Shown piece by piece: positions 18,077 to 28,003 of a stretch of DNA of 63,753 nt (position 1 is its first letter; each line of letters begins with the position of its first letter). Position numbers and translations under genes: made by a program. The DNA comes from Halomonas sp. PR-M31 (GTDB lineage: Bacteria; Pseudomonadota; Gammaproteobacteria; Pseudomonadales; Halomonadaceae): assembly GCF_001039575.1 (NCBI RefSeq), contig NZ_JIBT01000026.1, positions 1 to 63,753 of the forward strand, read 5' to 3'. Below the pieces are notes generated by a model. The model saw only the letters and a program-made list of their open reading frames with translations, was not told the DNA's origin and did no database searches.

Positions 18077-19855
18077 TTATTGTTGGGTCTTGGTCAAGGG
18101 TTGCGGCAGAATGCGCTCGACGGTTGCGTTGCGATCCGGCGCCCCGCGTCCAGCGATCGTCTGACTATCCAATAGCGCTTGATCACGAGAACGCACTCGC
18201 TCGATGATTTCCTTGGCATCCGCATCGCAATAACCAAGCGCGGTCAGTGCGTGGGTGCCAACGCAAAAGGCGCCATCGATCGTTTCCCGCACCGCACTTT
18301 TTACGTCCATATTGATGAGCTTGATCGCATGAATGCGATCATAGGCGCGGGCCAATATGTCCAGGTGATCGAAATCCCGCTGCACTAGAGCCACAATTCG
18401 GTCGCACGCATCCGGATCGTCAACGCATACAATGACCAGCCGCGCCTCCATCGCGCCCGCCGCCTGGAGCACGTCACGACGTGTGCCGTCGCCGAAGTGC
18501 ACGCGAGAACCAAAGCGTCCCGCCTCGTGTACCCGCTCCGCGTCGTTGTCGATGATGGTAACGGACAGGCGCTCCGCCAATAGCGGCTGCGCAACGATCT
18601 GACCAAAGCGGCCGAAACCGACGATCAGCACCGCACCCCCCGCATCGCTGAAATCTTCATCGATGGATTTGGACCTAGTGGCACTGAAAAGCCAGCCATC
18701 GACCCGATCAAGTACGGAAGACGCCGCCATGGACAGGGTGACGATAGCCACCAGAATGGAAGCGGTCTCGTTATCCAACAGCGCAGCGGATGCCGCCGAC
18801 GAGAACAGCACGAAGCCGAATTCGCCGTGCTGCGCCAGAGCCAGAGCCGTACGTGCTGAGGTCTCGTGACTTGACCGAAACAGCCGTGAAACCAGATAGA
18901 TCGCAAGCCCCTTTAGGGCCATGAAAAGCGGCACCGCGACAAGAATCAGCAGTGCGTTATCCATCACGCTGTTCAGATCGAGAGACAACCCCACGGCGAT
19001 GAAGAACAGCCCCAGGAACAGGCCGCGAAACGGCTCGATATCGGCTTCGACTTCATGCCGATAAGACGACTCCGCCAGCATGACACCGGCAATGAACGCT
19101 CCCATCGCATAGGACATGCCGGCAAGATCCATAAGTAGTCCGGACGCAATAACCACCCCGAGGGCGCTTGCGGTCATGATCTCCGGCATCCGCGCGCGAG
19201 CCAATATACGAAACATGGGCTCGAGTGCAAAACGACCGACCGCAATCAGCAACCCGATGGCCAGAATGCCGACGCCAACGGCTAAAAGATTGTGGCCGAG
19301 ACTCATTTCTTCGCCAGTGGGAGACAGCAGCTGAACCAGAAGCAGTAGAGGAACGATCGCTAGATCCTCGAACAGCAAGACCGAAAAGGACGCCTGGCCA
19401 TACTCGCTGCCCCGCTCACCCTTTTCGTCCAGCACCTGAACTACCAGCGCCGTGGACGAAAGGGCTAGGCCAAGGCCGATGATCAGGCTGGCCTGCCAGT
19501 TCAAACCGAACAACAGCGGAGGAATGGCCAGCACTGCGCCACAAGCCAGCACCTTGACGAGGCCGCGGCCGAAGATCGTGCCGCGTAGCTCCCACAGTCG
19601 TGCCGGCCTGAACTCGAGGCCGATCACGAACAGAAACAGCACGATACCGAACTCTGCGAAATGCAGCAGCTCCTCCGGGTGCTCCGACATACTGAACGGC
19701 AACACTAGCGCTGCCGCAATACCCGCCACCAGATAACCGATGATCGAGCCAAGCCCGAGCCTACGAAACAACGGAACGAATAGACAGGCCATCACGATCA
19801 GCCCAAGGGCTTCCCAGAAACGCAGTTCCAGGGCGGTGGGATCAAAGCTCGGCAC
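18077..19855 (-). CDS. CPA2-family K+(Na+)/H+ antiporter with RCK domain (KefB/KefC/YbaL-like)
   Basis: A 592-residue inner-membrane antiporter. GTG 19855 is the start, with GGAG 6 nt upstream. Residues about 10-385 form some 12 helices with family-typical EELLHFAEFGIVLFLFVIGL, LGLALSSTALVVQVL and FEDLAIVPLLLL. The segment ALAQHGEFGFVLF closes the membrane domain. From about residue 412 a TrkA-N/RCK nucleotide-binding domain begins (VLIVGFGRFGQIVAQ; SVTIIDNDAERV; FGDGTRRDVLQAAG), which gates such antiporters by NAD(H) or related ligands. Without a KefF/KefG partner gene nearby, glutathione control cannot be claimed. It adds to the Mrp system upstream in cation and pH control. Confidence 0.88.
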   Translation of the reverse strand: MPSFDPTALELRFWEALGLIVMACLFVPLFRRLGLGSIIGYLVAGIAAALVLPFSMSEHPEELLHFAEFGIVLFLFVIGLEFRPARLWELRGTIFGRGLVKVLACGAVLAIPPLLFGLNWQASLIIGLGLALSSTALVVQVLDEKGERGSEYGQASFSVLLFEDLAIVPLLLLVQLLSPTGEEMSLGHNLLAVGVGILAIGLLIAVGRFALEPMFRILARARMPEIMTASALGVVIASGLLMDLAGMSYAMGAFIAGVMLAESSYRHEVEADIEPFRGLFLGLFFIAVGLSLDLNSVMDNALLILVAVPLFMALKGLAIYLVSRLFRSSHETSARTALALAQHGEFGFVLFSSAASAALLDNETASILVAIVTLSMAASSVLDRVDGWLFSATRSKSIDEDFSDAGGAVLIVGFGRFGQIVAQPLLAERLSVTIIDNDAERVHEAGRFGSRVHFGDGTRRDVLQAAGAMEARLVIVCVDDPDACDRIVALVQRDFDHLDILARAYDRIHAIKLINMDVKSAVRETIDGAFCVGTHALTALGYCDADAKEIIERVRSRDQALLDSQTIAGRGAPDRNATVERILPQPLTKTQQ

Positions 19856-20423
19856 GGGTGGCTCCTATCTTTATGCGGTGTGATGTCAAAAACAATGACT
19901 GCAGCAATTGCAAGCATGTACGACAAAGGTTCGAACGAACTATCGGACACTACGCGAAAAAGGCATCACGGTCAGAAAGGCCGCTGCTGTGATCATTGTG
20001 ACGTTTTGCATAGAGACACAGCGACCTCTACTGCTTCTAGATCGCCACTTTATCCCTTTTGTTGAACACCTTGGGCTCGAACCAGCGCTCAGAGAGCGAC
20101 AACGCCTTGCTTGAGGGCAGCTGGAACAATGCGGCATTCCGGCAGAGGCGGCCATAAAAGTCGTACTGCTACGATTTGAATACCCAGATCATTTGCGTTC
20201 CGTTTGGCCTCGGTATAACTAATGCCCATACAGAGTAGCGCTCGCTGCAATACCACACCCGCTTACTTCTTCCTGAATTACTGGTTTCATATCTATATCA
20301 ATTGACATTTAATTTAGGCGACATGCGCAAGCGCGTGCGGTTTAGGCCTGAAAATCCAATCGCTGAAAACCTGCAGAAGCCGCCGATGGTTCCCAATTTC
20401 AATAAAAGCAATACTGCAGATAC
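19856..20423. other. Non-coding stretch between the CPA2 antiporter and the macrodomain gene
   Basis: About 570 bases with only short open frames. The longest (for example 20089-20229 on the minus strand, 46 codons) show no family I recognise and no SD. The part from 20240 to 20330 is AT-rich. It may be old degraded coding DNA, but nothing can be assigned. Confidence 0.4.
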
Positions 20424-20963
20424 TTAAGACGCCTCTTCCATGATCATCTTGAACGCTTCGGCATCTTTGTCACTGAAGAAGCACAGTGTCACGTCAAGTT
20501 CGTGACGCGGTAATTCCTCGGCCAGCACGTCGAGTACCACCTTTGCCGCTTCGTCGAAGGGATAGCCGTAAATACCGGTGGAAACCGCCGGAAAGGCGAT
20601 GCTCCGACAGTCGTTTTCGGCGGCCAGCGTCAGAGCGTTGCGATAGCAGTTGGCGAGCAGGTGCGACTTGTCCTTGGTCTTGGCGTAGACTGGCCCCACG
20701 GTGTGAATCACGTAGCGCGCCGACAGCTTGAAGCCATCGGTCAGGGTGACCTCGCCGTCCGGCAAGCCGTCAGGCCAGTTGGTGTCGCGCAGGCGCTGGC
20801 AGGCCTTTTTGAGTTCAGGGCCAGCAGCGCGGTGAATGGCGCCGTCCACGCCACCACCGCCCATCAACGAATGGTTGGCGGCATTGACGATGGCGTCCAC
20901 CTCGATCCGGGTGATGTCATCGACGACCACATTGATCCTTCGTGCGAGCAGTTCCTTGTCCAT
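20424..20963 (-). CDS. Macrodomain O-acetyl-ADP-ribose deacetylase (YmdB-like)
   Basis: A single macrodomain of 179 residues that binds ADP-ribose and removes O-acetyl or ADP-ribosyl groups. Motifs in order: DITRIEVDAIVNAANHSLMGGGGVDGAIH (split by the family as the adenine and catalytic loops, with the conserved Asn in VNAANH), then HTVGPVY and PAVSTGIYGYPFD for the distal-ribose loop. ATG 20963 is chosen because the family begins a few residues before this point and AGGGGG precedes it by 4 nt; another in-frame ATG at 20990 cannot be excluded. It stands alone without a sirtuin or toxin partner. YmdB homologues modulate RNase III in E. coli; rnc is present at 61 kb but not linked. Confidence 0.88.
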   Translation of the reverse strand: MDKELLARRINVVVDDITRIEVDAIVNAANHSLMGGGGVDGAIHRAAGPELKKACQRLRDTNWPDGLPDGEVTLTDGFKLSARYVIHTVGPVYAKTKDKSHLLANCYRNALTLAAENDCRSIAFPAVSTGIYGYPFDEAAKVVLDVLAEELPRHELDVTLCFFSDKDAEAFKMIMEEAS

Positions 20964-21083
20964 GGCTCCCCCTGATATTGCCTGAATCATGTTGACTCAC
21001 TACTGAGCGTAGCAGCTACGACGCTGGTGAACCCGAACCGGCTGACCTATGATCGTCGGCTTCGATGAACCTCGAGCCCAGCC

Positions 21084-21989
21084 ATGCAAGCCCATCTCGA
21101 ACAGCGCGCCCTGAAAATTTCCATCGCCATGACCCTGGTCGTTGCCGGTCTTGGCATTACTCTCGGTTTATTGGCGGGCTCCCAATCAATCCTGTTCGAC
21201 GGGGTGTTCTCCAGCATCGACGCCACCATGTCGATGCTGGCGCTTTGGGTTTCGCGACTTGCCCAGCGCGAAGTCAATCAGCGCTTCCAGCTTGGCTACT
21301 GGCATTTCGAACCCATGGCGGCGGCATTCAACGGCGCCATTTTGATGCTGCTGTGCTTTTATGCCTTTCTCAATGCGGTACAGGGGCTGATGGAAGGCGG
21401 ACGCGAACTCGCCTTTGGCATGGCGATTGTCTATGCGGTGCTGGTCGCAACGGTCTGCTTCTCCATGTATGTGTTCGAGAGTCGCCTCAATCGAGAGGCG
21501 GATTCCGAGTTCCTGCGTATCGATATTCAGGGCTGGCTGATGGCCGCGTTGATCACGTCCGCCCTATTGGTGGCTTTCGCCCTCGCTTGGCTACTGGATG
21601 ACACTGCCCTGTCGCATTGGACTCCCTATGTGGATTCGCTGCTATTGGCAGTGCTGACGCTGTGCTTTATGCCGGTCCCCATCGGCATCGTGCGCCGTGC
21701 CCTGAAAGAGGTGTTTCTGATTGCACCGAGCCATCTCGACCGGGAAGTCCATGATGCCATGCAGCAGGTGATGCAACGTGCCGGTCTACTCAACTACTAC
21801 AGCCATGTGGCCAAGACCGGCCGGGGCTACTTCATCGAAATTCACATCATCACTCAACCAGACTTTGCCAGCGAGCGCGGCATGAGCATGCTCGACGAGA
21901 TCCGTGAGGAAATCGCCGCGCAGTTGAGCGCCCCTCCAGAGCGGCGCTGGTTTACCGTGGCCTTCACTGCCGATCCACGCTGGACCTGA
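21084..21989 (+). CDS. Cation diffusion facilitator (CDF) family transporter
   Basis: A 301-residue inner-membrane metal/proton exchanger. Six helices fill residues about 10-205. The metal-site motif in helix 2 reads SILFDGVFSSIDATMSM, with the Asp and later polar residues as in CDF proteins. A second site in helix 5 is suggested by VDSLLLAVLT. A cytoplasmic C-terminal domain with IEIHIITQPD and MSMLDEIREEIAAQL follows, as in dimeric CDF exporters. Metal specificity (Zn, Fe, Co or Mn) cannot be told. It is divergent from the macrodomain gene and followed by an MsbA-like exporter after 70 bp. Confidence 0.85.
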   Translation: MQAHLEQRALKISIAMTLVVAGLGITLGLLAGSQSILFDGVFSSIDATMSMLALWVSRLAQREVNQRFQLGYWHFEPMAAAFNGAILMLLCFYAFLNAVQGLMEGGRELAFGMAIVYAVLVATVCFSMYVFESRLNREADSEFLRIDIQGWLMAALITSALLVAFALAWLLDDTALSHWTPYVDSLLLAVLTLCFMPVPIGIVRRALKEVFLIAPSHLDREVHDAMQQVMQRAGLLNYYSHVAKTGRGYFIEIHIITQPDFASERGMSMLDEIREEIAAQLSAPPERRWFTVAFTADPRWT

Positions 21990-22059
21990 GCATGCTCTTT
22001 TATGCAAGCACTGGTAGTGTCCTTATTCAGTACGCTCTTTTCATTGCCCGAGAAACATA

Positions 22060-23868
22060 ATGACAACCCGCCCCAACCCACGCATCCTGCTGCGCTTACT
22101 TTCGCTGCTCAGCCCCTATCGATGGAGGCTGATAGGCGCCGCTATCGCCCTGCTGGTGGCCTCCGGTAGTGTCCTGCTGCTGGGTCAGGGACTGCGCCTA
22201 GTCATCGATCAGGGCTTCATGGCGGAAGACGTCTCTAGCCTCAATCAAGCCTTGGCAGGGCTACTTGCGGTGGTTGCCGTGCTGGCGATCGCTTCGGCAG
22301 CTCGCTATTACCTGGTGACCTGGATCGGAGAGCGTCTGGCGGCGGATCTGCGCCGCCAGGTCTTCGATCACTTGCTGACTCTCGAGCCGGATTTTTTCGA
22401 AAACAGCTTGAAAGGAAGCGGCGGCGCCGGCGAGATTCAGTCGCGCCTGACTGCGGATACCAGCGTGCTGCAGAGCCTGTTCGGTTCTTCCTTGTCCGTT
22501 GCCCTGCGCAATCTGCTGATGCTGATTGGGGCGATCATCTTGATGCTGGTCACTCAGCCCTGGCTCAGTGCGCTGGTGCTGCTGGGCATTCCTGCCACGG
22601 TGCTGCCGATTTTGTGGTTTGGTCGTCGGGTGCGACGGCTGTCGCGCCATAGTCAGGATCGTATTGCCGAGCTGGGCCGCTATGCCGGTGAGGCGCTGAC
22701 GGGCATTCGCACCCTGCAGGCCTTCGGCCATGAAGACGCGGATAGACGCCTCTACGGGCATCATGTGGAAGAAGCCTTCGCAGTAGCCGTCGATAGAACA
22801 CGCCAGCGTGCCTGGTTGACGGGTATCGCCATGCTGGTGGTGTTCACCGCCGTCGCTTTCATGCTGTGGCAAGGCGGTCATGCGGTGCTTGCTGGCGAAA
22901 TGAGTGCCGGTGAACTGTCGGCGTTCGTGTTCTACGCGGTACTTGCCGCCGGCGCCGTGGCGGCGCTGGCGGAAGTGGCCGGCGACGTTCAACGCGCCTC
23001 GGGTGCCGCGGAGCGTCTGCTCGAACTGCTGGACGCCAAGGCCGTCATCACTGCCCCACCTGCCCCGCGAACCCTCGATGATCCCTTGCGAGGTGAAATC
23101 GTTGCGCAAGATCTACGCTTTGCCTATCCCAGTCGACCGGACACCCCGGCGCTGACCGATCTCGATATTCACATTCATCCCGGTGAACGCGTTGCTCTGG
23201 TGGGCCCCTCCGGCGCGGGCAAGAGTACGCTTTTACAGCTGCTGCTGCGTTTCTACGATCCTGATGACGGCAAGCTGATGCTGGACGGCGTGGATCTTCG
23301 CGATCTCGATCCGGCGGAATTGCGCCAGGCCATCGGGCTAGTCGCCCAGGAGCCGGTATTGTTCAGCGGCAGCGCCGCGGACAATATCCGCTATGGGGCG
23401 CCCGAGGCCAGCGATGAAGAAGTCGTTCAGGCCGCCCGGGATGCCAACGCTTTGGAATTCATTCAGGCGTTACCCAAGGGTTTCGATAGCTATCTCGGCC
23501 CCGGCGGTGTTCAGCTCTCCGGAGGCCAGCGCCAGCGTCTGGCCATTGCCCGAGCGCTGCTACGTAACCCGACGGTACTGCTGCTGGATGAGGCGACCAG
23601 TGCCCTGGACGCAGAGAGCGAGCGGCTGGTGCAGGAAGCGCTGGATCGGCTCATGGTGGGTCGTACCAGCCTGGTGGTCGCCCATCGTCTGGCCACCGTG
23701 GTGGCCGCGGATCGACTGCTGGTTTTTGATCACGGCCGCCTGGTGGGCGCCGGCACTCACACCCAGCTGCTCGAAAGCAATCCGCTGTATCGTCATCTGG
23801 CCAGCCTGCAGTTCGATCTGGAGACGGGCCAGACCTCTTCTTTCACGAACGTGGAGACTCACTCATGA
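22060..23868 (+). CDS. ABC exporter, MsbA/lipid-exporter-like half transporter
   Basis: A 602-residue fused membrane and ATPase protein. The membrane domain (about 1-320) has six helices. The ATPase domain shows Walker A GPSGAGKSTL (near residue 387), signature LSGGQRQRLAIARALLR, Walker B TVLLLDEATSALDAES and H-loop VAHRLATV, all intact. This resembles the proteobacterial group of lipid- or drug-type homodimeric exporters outside msbA itself. The start of the next gene overlaps its stop by ATGA, so the two are translated together. Confidence 0.88.
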   Translation: MTTRPNPRILLRLLSLLSPYRWRLIGAAIALLVASGSVLLLGQGLRLVIDQGFMAEDVSSLNQALAGLLAVVAVLAIASAARYYLVTWIGERLAADLRRQVFDHLLTLEPDFFENSLKGSGGAGEIQSRLTADTSVLQSLFGSSLSVALRNLLMLIGAIILMLVTQPWLSALVLLGIPATVLPILWFGRRVRRLSRHSQDRIAELGRYAGEALTGIRTLQAFGHEDADRRLYGHHVEEAFAVAVDRTRQRAWLTGIAMLVVFTAVAFMLWQGGHAVLAGEMSAGELSAFVFYAVLAAGAVAALAEVAGDVQRASGAAERLLELLDAKAVITAPPAPRTLDDPLRGEIVAQDLRFAYPSRPDTPALTDLDIHIHPGERVALVGPSGAGKSTLLQLLLRFYDPDDGKLMLDGVDLRDLDPAELRQAIGLVAQEPVLFSGSAADNIRYGAPEASDEEVVQAARDANALEFIQALPKGFDSYLGPGGVQLSGGQRQRLAIARALLRNPTVLLLDEATSALDAESERLVQEALDRLMVGRTSLVVAHRLATVVAADRLLVFDHGRLVGAGTHTQLLESNPLYRHLASLQFDLETGQTSSFTNVETHS

Positions 23869-24719
23869 CTTCACCGCGTCTTGGCTTCATCGGCATCGGT
23901 CTTATGGGCGAACCCATGACCCATCGTCTGCTGAAGGCAGGCTATAGTGTCACGGTGTTCAACCGCAGTTCGGACAAGACCCAGGGTGTCGAAGCCGCTG
24001 GCGCCCGAGTTGCTGCCTCGATTGCAGCACTCGTCAAGGAGGTGGACGTCATCCTGCTCTGTCTGGCCAATACCGCCGCTGTCGAGGAAGTGGTATTTGG
24101 AAACGAAGGCGTTGCCGCTCACGCCCGTTTTGACCAACGGCTGGTGGATTTCTCCAGCAGCGATCCGGCGGCGACTCGGGATTTTGCTTCACGCCTGCGC
24201 GCTGAGTGCCACATGCCCTGGATCGATGCCCCGGTGTCCGGCGGCGTGACCGGCGCCGAGTCGGGAAGTCTTGCCATCATGTGCGGTGGCGAGGCAAACG
24301 ACATCGAGGCGCTGCGTCCGCTGTTCGAGCCCTTGGGGTCTCGCATCACCCACATGGGACCGGTGGGCAGCGGACAAGTCACCAAGGTATGCAACCAGAT
24401 GATCGTTGGCTGTAATGCCCTGGTGATCGCCGAGATGATGGCTTTGGCGGAGGCCAGCGGTGTCGATGCCGCACGAATTCCCGAGGCACTGACCGGAGGA
24501 TTCGCGGATTCCAGACCGTTTCAGCTTCTAGCGCCGCGCATGGCAGCGGGCGATTTCGACTCGCCGCCCTGGCATGTGCGTACCCTGCTCAAGGATCTTG
24601 ATATGGCAGTCGCCCAAAGTCAGCGTAGCGCCAGTGCCGTGCCCATGAGTGCGCTGGCAGCACAGCTATTCCGGCAGCACGCGAGCTTGGCAATGCGGAG
24701 CGTGATCCGGCAACCTTGA
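23865..24719 (+). CDS. NAD(P)-dependent beta-hydroxyacid dehydrogenase (HIBADH/GLYR family)
   Basis: A 284-residue oxidoreductase of the 3-hydroxyisobutyrate or tartronate-semialdehyde reductase family. The Rossmann motif GFIGIGLMGEPM begins at residue 5, the substrate-binding DAPVSGGVTGAESGSLAIM is near residue 122, and the catalytic Lys lies in GSGQVTKVCNQMIVG near residue 170. The NRSSDK that follows strand 2 is often seen in NADP-preferring members. Substrate not predictable. Its start overlaps the ABC exporter stop (ATGA). Functional connection with the exporter is unknown. Confidence 0.87.
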   Translation: MTSPRLGFIGIGLMGEPMTHRLLKAGYSVTVFNRSSDKTQGVEAAGARVAASIAALVKEVDVILLCLANTAAVEEVVFGNEGVAAHARFDQRLVDFSSSDPAATRDFASRLRAECHMPWIDAPVSGGVTGAESGSLAIMCGGEANDIEALRPLFEPLGSRITHMGPVGSGQVTKVCNQMIVGCNALVIAEMMALAEASGVDAARIPEALTGGFADSRPFQLLAPRMAAGDFDSPPWHVRTLLKDLDMAVAQSQRSASAVPMSALAAQLFRQHASLAMRSVIRQP

Positions 24720-24887
24720 TCGAGCGATATCGTCACTCGCAGACAAAATCAGACGCATGACTGATAAAATTGGCGCAGTTTTCGTGAATTTTCACTTCAC
24801 AAGTATTCAAGAACGTTGACTGCGCGCCGATAATAGACGAATGCGATAGTAACAATACCTGTTCATTTCGTTTGATAGCGATGGCTC

Positions 24888-25850
24888 ATGCGGCTCATAC
24901 CAACCAAGCTCCTCTTTCATCGATACGCGCTATCCGCTCTGGGGATTTTGCTGCTGATCGCAGGCGTCGTTCTGTGGCAGCAAACGAGTGTCTTTTTCAG
25001 TGAGCAGAACGCCCTGCAATCTCGGATGGAGCTGGTTTCCATCATTGTCTTGATCGCGACGATCTCTCTGCTCCTCTTGGTCATGCTGGTCGTCTCGTTG
25101 CAGCGCTACTGGCTCAATCGGGTGCATCTACTCGTCGATTATGTAAAAGGCCAGCAGGAGGGCAGTGTCAGCAAGCCTCCGGCCACACTTTTAAAAAATC
25201 GTGATGACATTGCCCTACTCACCGGCGAAATTCATTCGCTGTTGGAAACGCTTAGACAACATAACGAGACGTTGCGTGAGCAGTCTCTCATCGACCCTCT
25301 GACCGGGCTAGGTAATCGACGCTTGCTGGATCAGCGCCTGGAAATTGCGCTCCCCATGACCCGGCGACGTATCGCACCCTTGTCGATCCTGATGATCGAT
25401 GTAGATCATTTCAAAGCCTACAACGATTACTATGGGCACCCTGCCGGCGATGCTTGTCTAGTAGAGATCGCCAACGTCCTGCGAGATACCTTTCGCCGCG
25501 AAACGGACATCCTCGTTCGTATCGGGGGAGAAGAGTTTTTGGTGGTGCTGCTGGACAGCGACGAGGAGTCTGCCCTGCGTTTGGCGGAAGCCATGCGCAG
25601 CATGCTGCAGGCGGTCGGCATTCCCCACGCTGCCTCGCCCACGCATTCGGTGGTGACCGTGAGCATCGGCGTGGCCACCGCCAAGTCTGGTACTCAACTC
25701 GATGCGGACAGTCTGATTGCCTGTGCCGATTCGGCGCTCTACCAATGCAAGGCTCAAGGGCGCAACCGCATTCTTGGTTACGCCGTGGACAGCGATACTT
25801 TCAAGACTCAGTTCACCAAGTTGAAGCAGCCGATCGGCACCAGAACCTGA
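24888..25850 (+). CDS. Membrane-bound diguanylate cyclase (GGDEF)
   Basis: A 320-residue cyclic-di-GMP synthase. The N-terminal 85 residues contain two hydrophobic helices (ALSALGILLLIAGVVLW; IIVLIATISLLLLVMLVV) with only a short loop between, so there is no large sensor domain. A coiled linker leads to the GGDEF domain: DPLTGLGNRRLLDQRL, IDVDHFKAYNDYYGH and the active-site signature IGGEEF. RETD lies exactly five residues before GGEEF, so the product-inhibition I-site is present. All catalytic residues are intact and activity is likely. Monocistronic by spacing. Confidence 0.92.
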   Translation: MRLIPTKLLFHRYALSALGILLLIAGVVLWQQTSVFFSEQNALQSRMELVSIIVLIATISLLLLVMLVVSLQRYWLNRVHLLVDYVKGQQEGSVSKPPATLLKNRDDIALLTGEIHSLLETLRQHNETLREQSLIDPLTGLGNRRLLDQRLEIALPMTRRRIAPLSILMIDVDHFKAYNDYYGHPAGDACLVEIANVLRDTFRRETDILVRIGGEEFLVVLLDSDEESALRLAEAMRSMLQAVGIPHAASPTHSVVTVSIGVATAKSGTQLDADSLIACADSALYQCKAQGRNRILGYAVDSDTFKTQFTKLKQPIGTRT

Positions 25851-25923
25851 ATTAAATGCCATGAATTGAGATGCCACAGCCTCTCTCGTACACTCGACTG
25901 ATGTCTTTCAACAGGGAAACATC

Positions 25924-26781
25924 ATGGCTTTCGCAGGAACATCGAGCTACATCGCCACGGATGCGCTGCGTCTGGCCGTCGATGCCGCGGTGATGCTGGA
26001 GCGTCCGCTGCTGATCAAGGGCGAGCCCGGTACCGGCAAGACACTGCTGGCCGAGGAGCTGGCCCAGTCGCTGAATACCCCTCTCATTACCTGGCACATC
26101 AAATCCACCACTAAGGCTCATCAGGGACTCTACGAATACGACGCGGTCAGCCGTCTTCGAGATTCTCAGCTGGGTGTGGAGGGTGTGGAAAACGTGGCCA
26201 ACTACATTCGACCCGGCAAGTTATGGGAAGCCTTCGAGGCGGATCAGCGCGTGGTCTTGCTGATCGACGAGATCGACAAGGCGGATATCGAATTCCCTAA
26301 CGATCTGCTTCAAGAACTCGATCGCATGGAGTTCTATGTCTACGAGACGGATCAAACCATCCGTGCCCGGCATCGCCCGATCATCGTCATCACCTCGAAC
26401 AATGAAAAGGAACTGCCGGATGCCTTTTTGCGGCGCTGCTTCTTTCATTACATCGAGTTCCCCGACCGCCAGACGCTGAAACAGATCGTCGACGTGCATT
26501 TTCCCGAGATCGAATCCCGTCTGGTCGCCCAGGCCCTGGAAGTATTCTTCGATCTGCGCGAGGCGCCGGGACTGAAGAAGAAGCCTTCCACCTCGGAGCT
26601 GATCGACTGGCTCAAGCTGCTGATGGCGGATGAGCTGTCCCGGGAAGCGCTGTATCACAGCGACCCGAGTCAGGCGTTACCGCCCTTGGCCGGCGCCCTG
26701 GTCAAGAACGAGCAAGACAGCACCCTGCTGCATCGGCTGGCGTTCATGATGCGCCGTCAGCGTGCCGGTCAAGGTCGCTGA
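25924..26781 (+). CDS. MoxR-family AAA+ ATPase
   Basis: A 285-residue AAA+ ATPase that works as a chaperone, usually with a VWA-domain partner encoded next door. Walker A GEPGTGKTLLAEELA is near residue 36, Walker B VVLLIDEIDKADIEF near residue 110, sensor 1 IVITSNNEKELPDAFLRRC. The C-terminal lid includes KKPSTSELIDWLKLL. The SD AGGGAAAC precedes ATG 25924. It is separated from the VWA gene by three bases, so the two form one unit. MoxR-VWA pairs load metals or remodel protein complexes in known cases; the client is not evident here. Confidence 0.92.
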   Translation: MAFAGTSSYIATDALRLAVDAAVMLERPLLIKGEPGTGKTLLAEELAQSLNTPLITWHIKSTTKAHQGLYEYDAVSRLRDSQLGVEGVENVANYIRPGKLWEAFEADQRVVLLIDEIDKADIEFPNDLLQELDRMEFYVYETDQTIRARHRPIIVITSNNEKELPDAFLRRCFFHYIEFPDRQTLKQIVDVHFPEIESRLVAQALEVFFDLREAPGLKKKPSTSELIDWLKLLMADELSREALYHSDPSQALPPLAGALVKNEQDSTLLHRLAFMMRRQRAGQGR

Positions 26782-26784
26782 GCC

Positions 26785-27960
26785 ATGTTTCTCGGCCTGT
26801 TCGATACGCTAAAGCGCGCCGATGTGCCGGTGTCCCTGCGAGAGCTGCTCGATCTGCATGCCGCACTCGAACGGGGGGTGGTGTTTGCCGACATCAATGA
26901 TTTCTATCGCCTGGCTCGTCTGATCCTGGTCAAGGATGAGCGTTATTTCGATCGCTTCGATCGTGCCTTTGCCGCCTGGTTCAAGGGCATCGAGGACCTG
27001 GATTCCGCCATCGAGGCCTTGATTCCGGATGACTGGCTGCGACGCGAGTTCGAGAAATCCTTGACCGAGGAAGAGAAGGCCAAGATTCAATCCCTGGGCG
27101 GCCTGGAGCAGCTGATCGAGACCTTCAAGCAGCGGCTCGAGGAACAGAAGGAGCGCCACGCCGGCGGCAATAAATGGATCGGCACCGGCGGCACCAGCCC
27201 CTTCGGCGCTTACGGCTACAACCCGGAAGGGATTCGCATTGGCCAAGACGGCTCACGCCATCGGCGGGCGGTAAAGGTCTGGGACGAACGCCATTTCCGC
27301 GACTACGACGACTCCCTCGAACTCGGCACCCGCAATCTGCAGATGGCGCTACGCCGCTTGCGGCGTTTTTGCCCGCACGGCGCCGGGGAAGAGTTCGATA
27401 TCGACGCCACTATCGAGGCAACGGCTCGGGACAATGGCCTGCTCAATATTCGGCTGAAGCCCGAGCGTCACAATGCGATCAAGCTGCTGCTGTTGCTCGA
27501 TGCAGGCGGCTCCATGGACGATTACATTCGTATCTGCGAAGAGCTGTTTTCCGCTTGCCGCAGCGAGTTCAAGCATCTCGAACACTTCTACTTCCACAAC
27601 TGCGTCTATGAAAATCTATGGCGGGACAATCGACGCCGTGACAAGCGCATCAGCACTCAGGAAGTGCTGCGCACCTTCGGCGCCGACTACAAGGTGGTGA
27701 TCGTCGGCGATGCGGCCATGTCTCCCTATGAAGTCACCCATCCTGGTGGCAGCGTCGAACACTTCAACGAAGAAGCCGGCGCCATCTGGCTAAAGCGCCT
27801 TACCACAAAATTCGACAAGCTGGTCTGGTTGAATCCAATGCCGCCCCGGGTTTGGGAATACACTCATTCCACCCAGCTGATTCGCCATCTGATCGACGAT
27901 CGAATGTACCCCACCACGCTTCAAGGGCTGGAAGCCTCGGTCCGAGAACTGCTGCGCTGA
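26785..27960 (+). CDS. VWA-domain protein, CoxE-like partner of MoxR
   Basis: A 391-residue cytoplasmic protein. The N-terminal half is helical and charged (EEEKAKIQSLGGLEQLIETF). From about residue 230 it forms a von Willebrand A domain whose metal site reads LLLLDAGGSMDDYI, the DxGxS variant normal for CoxE-like proteins. Further pieces are FHNCVYENLW and VIVGDAAMSPYE. It follows the MoxR gene immediately and is its likely partner. A 7-bp inverted repeat (CTTTGTT 27965-27971 / AACAAAG 27984-27990) lies just after the stop. Confidence 0.9.
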   Translation: MFLGLFDTLKRADVPVSLRELLDLHAALERGVVFADINDFYRLARLILVKDERYFDRFDRAFAAWFKGIEDLDSAIEALIPDDWLRREFEKSLTEEEKAKIQSLGGLEQLIETFKQRLEEQKERHAGGNKWIGTGGTSPFGAYGYNPEGIRIGQDGSRHRRAVKVWDERHFRDYDDSLELGTRNLQMALRRLRRFCPHGAGEEFDIDATIEATARDNGLLNIRLKPERHNAIKLLLLLDAGGSMDDYIRICEELFSACRSEFKHLEHFYFHNCVYENLWRDNRRRDKRISTQEVLRTFGADYKVVIVGDAAMSPYEVTHPGGSVEHFNEEAGAIWLKRLTTKFDKLVWLNPMPPRVWEYTHSTQLIRHLIDDRMYPTTLQGLEASVRELLR

Positions 27961-28003
27961 CTCTCTTTGTTACATGAGGATACAACAAAGTGCGTATGAG
28001 CAA

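Noticed and set aside
20073-20083. tRNA T-arm-like GGTTCGAGCCC on the minus strand
   Set aside because: No matching acceptor, D or anticodon stems could be drawn around it, so it is a chance match.
20089-20229. 46-codon minus-strand frame in the gap before the macrodomain gene
   Set aside because: No SD, no recognisable domain, no structural framing; cannot be separated from a random frame.
24817-24835. TTGACT followed by GATAAT before the diguanylate cyclase
   Set aside because: Only seven bases lie between them, too few for a sigma70 promoter.
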